A DNA stretch of 54,246 bases from the NCBI GenBank assembly GCA_035690495.1, contig DASSKK010000099.1, positions 1 through 54,246 of the forward strand, written 5' to 3'. This document shows, piece by piece, positions 48,385-54,246 of this stretch. The translations under genes and the position numbers were made by a program. Numbering within the stretch: position 1 is the stretch's first letter; each line of letters starts with the position of its first letter. The notes under the pieces are model-generated. The model ran no database searches. It saw only the letters and a list, made by a program, of their open reading frames with translations, and was not told the origin of the DNA. The stretch comes from DASSKK01 sp035690495. Lineage in GTDB: Bacteria; Actinomycetota; Actinomycetes; Propionibacteriales; Nocardioidaceae.

Positions 48385-50666
48385 CGCTGCGCTCCCAGTT
48401 CTGTCCGGCCCCGTGCGGTCGAAGCTTCCTCGATGGCCTGCAGGACCCGCTCCGGTGTGAGCGGGAGTGTGGTGATCCGGGCGCCGGTCGCGGCGAAGAT
48501 CGCGTTGCTGACGGCCGGGGACACGGCGGGCAGCGCCATCTCTCCGACACCGTGCAGCTCGGCCTGCGGATCGTCGGATTCCAAGGCGGTGCTGGTGATC
48601 GTCGCCGGCACGTCCACGATCGAGGGGATCATGTAGTCGGACAGGTTCGGGTTGCTGAGCGTCCCGTCCTGGTAATGGAGCTCCTCGAACAGCGTCGGCC
48701 CGAGGCCGAACACCGCGCATCCCTGGTTCTGCTGCTCGACACGCAGCGGGCTGACGACGCGGCCGGCGTAGCAGCTGGCGTGCATCCGGAGCACGTCCAC
48801 CTTCCCGGTCTCCAGGTCCACCTCGACCTCGGCCGCGGCGGCTCCCTGGTGCCAGTGCACGCTGACCGGCCCCTTCACGTCGAGGGGATCCATCAGGGTG
48901 ATGCCGTAGTCGGTCTGGAAGACCCCGTGTCCCTCGAGCTCGGTGAGGCCGGCCTTCTCCAGCAGATCCGTCCAGGCGATCCTGACCTCCGGCCGACCGG
49001 CGGGGGTGACCTGCCCGTCGTCGTGGTTCAGCTGCATGCCGCCCAACCCGTGCAGCTCGTCCGCCAGCGCCGTGAGGCGCGCCTGCAGGTCCTCCGCAGC
49101 GCTGGAGATCGCGGCTCCCATGGAGAACGTGGTGCGGCTCGAGCTGGTCGTGGTGTCGAACGGGGTGACCGCGGTGTCCGGGAAGCCGAGGGCCACCCGG
49201 TCCACGGGCACGCCGAGCCGGTCCGCCGCGATCTGGGCGAGGGTGGGGTTGGCGCCCTGGCCCATCTCGACGCTGCTGGAGAAGATCCGGAGGGTGCCAT
49301 CGGCCTCCAGCCGGACGACCGCCTCCGACCGGGACGGGGTCAGCGTGTTCTTGATGATGATGCCCAGGCCCTTGCCCCGGGCCCTGCCCGGTTCAGCCGG
49401 AGCCGGCGGGGCTGTCCAGTCGATCGCCGCCGCGAGGTCGTCGAGAAGCTCGTCGTAGTGGAGGTCGTGCAACGTCTCGCCGGTGGGGTACACATCCGTC
49501 TCGCGAAGCAGGTTCTTGCGGCGCAAGGCCAGCGGGTCCATCTGCAGGTCCCTGGCGATGTCGTCGATCTGGGACTCGTAGGCGAACGCCAGCTGCGAGG
49601 TCATCGCGCCACGGAACGGACCGCAGGGCACCGTGTTGGTGTACGTGGCGACGGTGTCGATCGCCACGTTCGGGATCGCATAGGGGCCGTTGGCGCGGGT
49701 CAGGCCCTGGCCGGCGCCGACGACGCTGGTCACCGCGTAGGCGCCGGCGTTGTAGTTGACGTGCATGCGACGCGCGACGAACGTGCCGTCGTTCATGACC
49801 CCGGTGGTCAGCTCGACGGTGGTGGCGTGCTTGCCGATGGTCTGGAACACCTCGTCGCGCGAGAGCTCCATGCGCACCGGCCGTCCGACCGCGAGGCTGG
49901 CGAAGCCGACCATCGGCTCGATCTTGACTTGACCCTTGGCGCCGTACCCGCCGCCGACGTTCAGGGTGTGCACCCGCGCGTGCCCGGCAGGGAGCCCGAA
50001 GACCTTCTCCAGTCCCTGCCGCACCGCGTGCGGCGCCTGCGCGGAGGTCCAGACCTCCAGCTGCCCCTCGGACCACTGCGCGACGCAGACCATCGGCTCC
50101 ATCGGCACGTGGCTGGCCGGCGGCGAGTAGTAGGTGTCGGAGTAGACCCTGTCGGCCTTGGCCATCGCCGAGTCGCAGTCCCCGTGGCGCAGCCGCCAGG
50201 TGGCGACGTTGTTGTCTGGCCGGTCGTCATGCACGACCGGGGCTCCGGGACGGGCGGCTTGGACTGCGTCCACGACGTAGGGCAGCTCGTCATACTCGAC
50301 GTCGACGTACGGCAGCGCCTCCCAGGCCTGGTGCTCGGTCTCGGCCACCACGATGGCCACCGGGTCCCCGGCGTACCGCACCTTGTCGATGGCGAGAACC
50401 GGCTGGTCGGCACGGGGCTTGCCGAAGCACGGATCGATGTCCGGGTTCGCCGTCAGGTCCTGGCCCGTGAGCACCGCGATGACACCGGGCATCGCCAGGG
50501 CGTCCTCGGTGTGCACCGCGACCACGCGGGCGTGCGGGAGCGGGCTTCGAACCGCCTTCGCGTGGACCATGCCCTCGACCTTGTGGTCGAGCACGAACTC
50601 GAGCGTGCCGAGCACGCGCCGCTCGGCGTCCCGGTGCCGGAAGTCGGTGCCAACCGTGTCAGGCAT
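48381..50666 (-). CDS. Molybdopterin subunit of hydroxylase (CoxL/XdhA-like)
   Basis: A 761-residue large subunit of the xanthine dehydrogenase/aldehyde oxidase family. Landmarks: GTLEFVLDHKVEGMVHAKAV near the start, GGGYGAKGQ (the Gln/Gly MoCo loop), PCGPFRGAMTSQ where xanthine dehydrogenases have GAFRGFGAPQ, SVEMGQGANPTLAQIAADRL, and the catalytic Glu709 in GVGEMALPA. The CO dehydrogenase loop AYxCSFR is absent, so it hydroxylates an organic substrate. ATG 50666 has GGGAGG upstream and overlaps the FAD gene by 8 bases. With Fe-S, FAD and CoxG-like partners, it is a complete three-subunit enzyme plus its maturation factor. Confidence 0.92.
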   Translation of the reverse strand: MPDTVGTDFRHRDAERRVLGTLEFVLDHKVEGMVHAKAVRSPLPHARVVAVHTEDALAMPGVIAVLTGQDLTANPDIDPCFGKPRADQPVLAIDKVRYAGDPVAIVVAETEHQAWEALPYVDVEYDELPYVVDAVQAARPGAPVVHDDRPDNNVATWRLRHGDCDSAMAKADRVYSDTYYSPPASHVPMEPMVCVAQWSEGQLEVWTSAQAPHAVRQGLEKVFGLPAGHARVHTLNVGGGYGAKGQVKIEPMVGFASLAVGRPVRMELSRDEVFQTIGKHATTVELTTGVMNDGTFVARRMHVNYNAGAYAVTSVVGAGQGLTRANGPYAIPNVAIDTVATYTNTVPCGPFRGAMTSQLAFAYESQIDDIARDLQMDPLALRRKNLLRETDVYPTGETLHDLHYDELLDDLAAAIDWTAPPAPAEPGRARGKGLGIIIKNTLTPSRSEAVVRLEADGTLRIFSSSVEMGQGANPTLAQIAADRLGVPVDRVALGFPDTAVTPFDTTTSSSRTTFSMGAAISSAAEDLQARLTALADELHGLGGMQLNHDDGQVTPAGRPEVRIAWTDLLEKAGLTELEGHGVFQTDYGITLMDPLDVKGPVSVHWHQGAAAAEVEVDLETGKVDVLRMHASCYAGRVVSPLRVEQQNQGCAVFGLGPTLFEELHYQDGTLSNPNLSDYMIPSIVDVPATITSTALESDDPQAELHGVGEMALPAVSPAVSNAIFAATGARITTLPLTPERVLQAIEEASTARGRTELGAQR

Positions 50667-51531
50667 CCTCGCCTCCCGCTTCGTCAGTGATCTGCAGCAA
50701 GGCACGGCGCACGAAGACCTGGATCATCTTGCGGCGATAGGAGGCAGAGCCGCGGCCGTCGTGCATCGGTTCGATCGCCGCGGCGTACGCTCGGGCCACC
50801 GAGCCAGCGGCCTCGGCGTCGAGCCGGCGGCCGCGGAGCTCCGCCAGCGCCTCAGGAGCCCGCTGGAGCGTCGAGGCCACCGCGCCGACGACCACATCGG
50901 CGTCGGCCACCCGCCCGCGGTCGAGATCGATGCGAGCCGCAACACCCACGCAGGCCCGGTCCTCCGAGGACCGGGAGCGGTACTTGAGATAGACCTCCCG
51001 GCGCTCCCCGGCCGGCGCCGGCAGCTCGATGCTCTCGACCAGCTCCGCGGGCGCCAGGACCGTCTCGTAGAAGCCGGTGATGAGCTCGGCCACCGGAACG
51101 GTGCGCTGCCCGTCGGGGCCGACGATGGTGCACCGGGCTCCGACCGCGGCCAGCGCGGCGGGCGGATCGGAGGCGTAGTCCGCCTCGGCCAGGTTGCCGC
51201 CCAAGGTGGCGGCATTGCGGACCCGGGGGTTGCCGACGAGCGCGCAGGCACGGGCGACGCTGGGGGCGTGTCGGCGGACCTCCGGTGAGGACGCGACCTC
51301 GCTGAGGGTGGTGGTGGCCCCGATCCGAACCACTCCGTCCGCGGTCGCGATGCCGCGCAGGGCCGGGATGCCGCGGATGCTCACCAGCGAGCTGGGCGCC
51401 AGGAGACGCTGGCGCATCATCAGGACCACCGCGGTGCCGCCCGCGATCACCTTCGCTCCCCAGGGGTCCTCGGCAAGATCCCGCCAGGCGTCGGCCACCG
51501 TCTGCGGTTCGACGAACCTCTGGACGCTCAT
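50659..51531 (-). CDS. FAD subunit of molybdenum hydroxylase (CoxM-like)
   Basis: A 290-residue flavin subunit of the CoxM/xanthine dehydrogenase FAD-binding family. The two pyrophosphate-binding motifs are visible: AGGTAVV at 30-36 and ATLGGNLAEAD at 108-118. It receives electrons from the Fe-S subunit. Its presence distinguishes this enzyme from the IorAB-like hydroxylase at 32 kb, so the two enzymes use different electron acceptors. ATG 51531 overlaps the CoxG-like stop as ATGA. Confidence 0.92.
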   Translation of the reverse strand: MSVQRFVEPQTVADAWRDLAEDPWGAKVIAGGTAVVLMMRQRLLAPSSLVSIRGIPALRGIATADGVVRIGATTTLSEVASSPEVRRHAPSVARACALVGNPRVRNAATLGGNLAEADYASDPPAALAAVGARCTIVGPDGQRTVPVAELITGFYETVLAPAELVESIELPAPAGERREVYLKYRSRSSEDRACVGVAARIDLDRGRVADADVVVGAVASTLQRAPEALAELRGRRLDAEAAGSVARAYAAAIEPMHDGRGSASYRRKMIQVFVRRALLQITDEAGGEDA

Positions 51532-52148
51532 CGCGGCGCGCCTCCGTCCGCGGGCTCCCGGCGATCCGCAGGATCCCTGCGGGGGCCGAACCAGCCCCGC
51601 AGGGTGCGCAGCAAGGAGTCGACCAGCCCGCGCCCGACGACCCGCAGCAGCCCGCGGCTGCTGGTGGGCGCTGGCGCGGCCGCCGTGCCCGGGACCTCGC
51701 TTCGCTGGTCGAGCGCGTCGTTGGCTCGGGCGGCGAACTCACGCACGATCTCGCCGGCCGCGGCCCGGACCACACCGGTCCCGAACTGGGCCATGCGTCC
51801 GCGCAGGGACAGATCGGCGACCGCCGCCACCTCGGTCTGGAGGCCGCTCACGTCCTCCAGGTCTGCGGTGAACGTGACCTTGGCGAGGCTCCCGGTCGCC
51901 TTGTCCCGACCTTCGCCGGTGGCGACGAACCGGCCCGGCGCCTCCCGGTCGTCGAGCTCGAGCGCCCCAGCGAACGCTGCGCGGATCGGCCCCAGGCGGA
52001 TCGCCAGCACGGCGGTGTACTGGTGCGGGCCGACCTCCTCGACGCCCTCGACGCCGGGGATGCAGCCCGCGACCCGGTCGATGTCGAGGAAGAACTTCGC
52101 CACCTCGTCGCGCGGCGCGTCGAGCGTGAACCGCTGCTCGATCAGCAC
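51528..52148 (-). CDS. CoxG-like SRPBCC protein
   Basis: A 206-residue protein of the CO dehydrogenase subunit G family: SRPBCC lipid/ligand-binding fold about 1-150 (APRDEVAKFFLDIDRVAGCIPGV, then the TGSLAKVTF region and MAQFGTGVVRAAAGEIVREFA), followed by an Ala/Pro-rich linker and a short basic C-terminal helix around LRTLRGWFGPRR. CoxG recruits CO dehydrogenase to the membrane in Oligotropha, and the amphipathic tail here would serve the same purpose (inference). GTG 52148 is the start. First gene of the long operon, facing the asparaginase-GntR pair. Confidence 0.85.
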   Translation of the reverse strand: MLIEQRFTLDAPRDEVAKFFLDIDRVAGCIPGVEGVEEVGPHQYTAVLAIRLGPIRAAFAGALELDDREAPGRFVATGEGRDKATGSLAKVTFTADLEDVSGLQTEVAAVADLSLRGRMAQFGTGVVRAAAGEIVREFAARANDALDQRSEVPGTAAAPAPTSSRGLLRVVGRGLVDSLLRTLRGWFGPRRDPADRREPADGGAPR

Positions 52149-52209
52149 TCGCGCCCCGCCTTGCCCTCGTTCACTATCCCGCCTCTGCTGTGAGCCAGTT
52201 CACTTCTGA

Positions 52210-52246
52210 CATTGTGTACAATGTATGAGGCACACGACACTGTCAA
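52210..52246. promoter_or_regulatory. Divergent promoter with GntR-type operator
   Basis: CATTGT-GT-ACAATG (52210-52223) contains TTGTGTACAA, a full match to the TNGTNNACNA pattern known for FCD-type GntR regulators. Its right half forms a near-consensus plus-strand -10 TACAAT (52217-52222), and a minus-strand TTGACA lies at 52246-52241. One bound GntR dimer would shut both the asparaginase and the long operon. Confidence 0.6.
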
Positions 52247-52254
52247 GGGGTGTT

Positions 52255-53349
52255 TTGGACAAGACCGAAGGACGGGACAAGGACGTGGAAGGGCCGCGAT
52301 CGGGACCACCGCGGGTGCTCGTGGGTGCCCTGGGAGGCACCATCGCGATGAGATCAGGGACCGGCGGAGCCACCCCGACCGAGACCGCGGAGTCCCTCGT
52401 CCAGACGGTCCCCTGCCTGGCCCAGGTGGCGGAGGTGACCAGCCGGACGCTGCGCAACCTGCCCAGCGCTTCGCTGGACATCCCCACCCTGCTCGGGGTG
52501 CTGCCGGAGCTGGAAGCCGCCTGCGCTGAAGGCGCGGCCGGGGTGGTGCTGACCCAAGGCACCGACACCTTGGAGGAGGTGGCCTACCTGTTCGACCTGG
52601 TGTGGGGTCGCTCGGAGCCGCTCGTGCTCACGGGCGCGATGCGCACGGCGGACGCCGTCGGGGCCGACGGGCCGGCGAACCTGCTCGCCGCGGTGACCGT
52701 CGCCGCGTCCCCGGACACCGCCGGCCGCGGCTGCCTCGTGGTGATGAATGACGAGGTGCACCACGCGCGCCAAGTGCGCAAGATGCACACGACCAGCCTC
52801 GGGGCGTTCGCCTCGCCGGCCACCGGTCCGGTCGGACGAGTCACTGAAGGCCGGGTGTCCTTCTCCTCGCCCCCCGGGAGGAGAAGGAGTCTGGAGGTCC
52901 GGCCCGCCGCGACCACACCGAGGGTCGGGCTCGTGCGCCTCGCCCTCGGCGATGACACCACCGGGCTCGAAGCGCTCGGAGAGGCGTACGACGCACTGGT
53001 GATCGAGGCTTTCGGCGCGGGCCACGTCCCATCCTGGTGGACCGACGCCCTGGCCCGACTCGCTGCAGCCAAGCCGGTCGTGCTGGCCTCCCGCACCGGA
53101 GCGGGCTGTGGCCTCACGGGAACGTATGATTTCGCGGGGGCGGAGTCGGGTCTGCTGCGCAGCGGGCTGATTCCGGCCGGAGATCTCGATGGTCTCAAGG
53201 CGAGGATCCTGCTCACGGTGAGCATGATGGCCAGTGACCGCCACGCGGGTGCTGTGGAGATCTTCCACGCCCACGCAACCCAGGGAAGCGACAATGTGAC
53301 CACGACGCTAACCCGGGCGTCAGTGCCTGGCGAAGGGGGATGGGTTTGA
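52255..53349 (+). CDS. L-asparaginase-family amidohydrolase
   Basis: About 364 residues of the bacterial type I/II asparaginase fold. Both catalytic threonines are present: GALGGTIAM (Thr29 counting from this start) and TQGTDTLEE (Thr103, Asp104, where most enzymes have HGTDT), with Lys176 in RKMHTTSLGAF and the GAMR motif. No signal peptide. The start is uncertain: TTG 52255 follows AAGGGG but with short spacing, GTG 52285 is possible, and ATG 52225 lies at or before the expected transcription start. Coupled to the GntR gene and facing a catabolic operon, it probably hydrolyses a pathway amide rather than asparagine. Confidence 0.83.
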   Translation: MDKTEGRDKDVEGPRSGPPRVLVGALGGTIAMRSGTGGATPTETAESLVQTVPCLAQVAEVTSRTLRNLPSASLDIPTLLGVLPELEAACAEGAAGVVLTQGTDTLEEVAYLFDLVWGRSEPLVLTGAMRTADAVGADGPANLLAAVTVAASPDTAGRGCLVVMNDEVHHARQVRKMHTTSLGAFASPATGPVGRVTEGRVSFSSPPGRRRSLEVRPAATTPRVGLVRLALGDDTTGLEALGEAYDALVIEAFGAGHVPSWWTDALARLAAAKPVVLASRTGAGCGLTGTYDFAGAESGLLRSGLIPAGDLDGLKARILLTVSMMASDRHAGAVEIFHAHATQGSDNVTTTLTRASVPGEGGWV

Positions 53350-54080
53350 GCACGCCGACAGAGCCCGCGAGCGAGACGACGTACGCGAACGGCGGCGACC
53401 GCCTGCACGTGCCCCTGGACGTCAGCTTCAGCGCCGACGCCTATCCGAGGACTGCCCAGCAGCTGGCTTACGAGGTGCTGCGCCGCAGCATCCTCAACGG
53501 CACCCTCCGGCCTGGGACCCGCCTGACCCAGACGCAGGTGGCATCGCAGCTGTCGCTGAGCACCACGCCCGTGCGGGAGGCGCTCCGTCGGCTGGCCGGC
53601 GAAGAGCTGGTCCGCATCGACGCCCACCGGGGGGCAATCGTCCGAGGGCTCGACCCCGACGAGCTCAGGGAGATCTACGAGCTCCGACTGCTGCTCGAGC
53701 CGCTGGGCATCCGCAAGGCGGTGGCCAACATCAGCGAGCAGCAGCTCGCCGAGGCCGAGGCGCTGCATCAGCGGATGGAGGACCACTCGGACATGGACCT
53801 GTGGTCACAGTGGAACCGGGAGTTCCACGCTGTGTTCGCGCGATCGTGCAACTCGCCGAACCTGAACCGGATCCTGCGAGGACTGCGCGACAGCGCCGCG
53901 CGGTACGTGCGTTGGTCCAGCGTGGTCGACCCGGACTACTCCGTCATCGCCAACCAGGAACACCAACAGCTGATTGATGCGTGTCGAGCGCGGGACGCGG
54001 ACAAGGCGGCCGAGATCGAGCGTGAGCACCTCAAGAAGACTCTCGAGGTTGCACTTGCTGCCAACCACAGCCACGTCTGA
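53346..54080 (+). CDS. GntR-family regulator, FCD type (GntR 2)
   Basis: A 244-residue regulator: winged helix-turn-helix about 30-100 (TQTQVASQLSLSTTPVREALRRL) and an FCD effector domain. The first FCD metal ligand, usually Asp, is Asn here (WNREFHAVF); the histidines remain (NQEHQQLI, EREHLKKT). TTG 53346 is chosen because AAGGGG is seven bases before it and TTGA overlaps the asparaginase stop, the overlap form found throughout the window; ATG 53340 has no room for its ribosome site. The palindrome at 52210-52223 is its probable target, making it the likely repressor of the 12-gene operon. Confidence 0.88.
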   Translation: MSTPTEPASETTYANGGDRLHVPLDVSFSADAYPRTAQQLAYEVLRRSILNGTLRPGTRLTQTQVASQLSLSTTPVREALRRLAGEELVRIDAHRGAIVRGLDPDELREIYELRLLLEPLGIRKAVANISEQQLAEAEALHQRMEDHSDMDLWSQWNREFHAVFARSCNSPNLNRILRGLRDSAARYVRWSSVVDPDYSVIANQEHQQLIDACRARDADKAAEIEREHLKKTLEVALAANHSHV

Positions 54081-54107
54081 CCGGGCCGAGCCGAGACGGC
54101 CGGGAGG

Positions 54108-54246
54108 TCAGCGGAGGAGGCGGGAGGCGTACGGCGCGAGGAGGGCACCGACCAGGGCGCCGAGCGTGTTCGCCACCACATCGCTGAACGAGGCGACCCG
54201 ATTGGGCAGGAACACCAGCTGCACCAGCTCGATCAGGCCGCTGGCC
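54108..54246 (-). CDS. VanZ-like membrane protein, C-terminal part
   Basis: The last 45 codons of a minus-strand gene that continues past the window edge. The visible peptide contains SGLIELVQLVFLPNRVAS, then SFSDVVANTLGALVG and a final hydrophobic stretch ending ASRLLR. The spacing of Glu-Gln, Arg and Asp-Asn-Gly matches the VanZ family of small integral membrane proteins, which are linked to glycopeptide and lipid-related phenotypes but biochemically undefined. It has no evident link to the catabolic genes and may mark the end of the island. Confidence 0.7.
   Translation of the reverse strand, partial: ASGLIELVQLVFLPNRVASFSDVVANTLGALVGALLAPYASRLLR

Noticed and set aside
48342..50690. A 782-codon plus-strand open frame opposite the CoxL-like gene, and similar long frames opposite other genes (for example 4696-5922 and 469-1386)
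   Set aside because: They are antisense shadows produced by high GC content: low-complexity Arg/Gly/His/Val composition, no domain, and no gap in the real gene on the other strand.
48381..52148. Carbon monoxide dehydrogenase (coxLMSG)
   Set aside because: Subunit set and CoxG-like protein fit, but the large subunit has PCGPFRGAMTSQ and lacks the AYxCSFR active-site loop, so CO oxidation is not supported.

Overview
The window is very GC-rich, with G or C at most third codon positions, many GTG starts, and stop/start overlaps of the ATGA/GTGA type. This points to an actinobacterium. A palindromic repeat inside the E2 gene (28217-28293) resembles short repeats I remember from Nocardioides and relatives, so Nocardioidaceae is my best guess, from memory only. 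I see no rRNA, tRNA, CRISPR array, transposase or phage gene. Almost every gene belongs to a catabolic family, a solute importer or a transcription factor, so this looks like an accessory catabolic island. A truncated VanZ-like gene at the right edge may be where ordinary chromosome resumes.

Layout from left to right. 0.3-4.7 kb: an ACMSD-type amidohydrolase and a histidine-rich LVIVD propeller protein (minus strand), divergent from an MFS transporter and a TauE/SafE-type exporter. 4.7-12.6 kb: two minus-strand operons. One carries a UxaA/SuyAB-type hydro-lyase pair, LacI regulator 1 and an M24-fold protein. The other carries a Gfo/Idh/MocA oxidoreductase, a hydroxyacid dehydrogenase, a creatininase-fold hydrolase, a cupin and a fumarylacetoacetase-family (FAA) hydrolase. 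12.8-22.3 kb: an FAD oxidoreductase, then a complete peptide-type ABC importer in two operons that ends in an alpha/beta hydrolase. 22.5-27.2 kb: LacI regulator 2, a frameshifted M24-fold gene and two more alpha/beta hydrolases. 27.3-30.8 kb: E2 and fused E1 of a 2-oxoacid dehydrogenase. 30.9-35.3 kb: VOC protein, GntR regulator, two-subunit molybdenum hydroxylase and an AhpD-like protein. 35.3-40.2 kb: aldehyde dehydrogenase, DddP-like M24 protein, 3-hydroxyisobutyrate dehydrogenase-like enzyme and LacI regulator 3.

40.2-52.1 kb is a run of twelve minus-strand genes, probably one transcript or nearly so: CoxG-like, FAD, molybdopterin and Fe-S subunits of a second molybdenum hydroxylase, a TauABC-type importer with two permeases, two FAA hydrolases, an M19 dipeptidase and a 4,5-dihydroxyphthalate decarboxylase-like protein. 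It is divergent from an asparaginase-family gene and its GntR regulator.

Regulation ties the left 39 kb together. About ten copies of a near-palindromic decamer of the form CAAACGTTTG/CAATCGTTTG lie in intergenic regions, usually at or just downstream of TTGACN-N17/18-TANNNT promoters. Three LacI-family regulators with nearly identical recognition helices are encoded nearby. Different palindromes, TTGGATCCAA and CATTGT-GT-ACAATG, sit where the two GntR regulators would be expected to act. My reading, an inference, is a regulon for uptake and breakdown of one or a few related amide-containing or N-heterocyclic or aromatic compounds: importers, molybdenum hydroxylation, C-N and C-C hydrolysis by M24-fold, alpha/beta and FAA hydrolases, then dehydrogenases feeding central metabolism. 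The substrate cannot be named from sequence alone.
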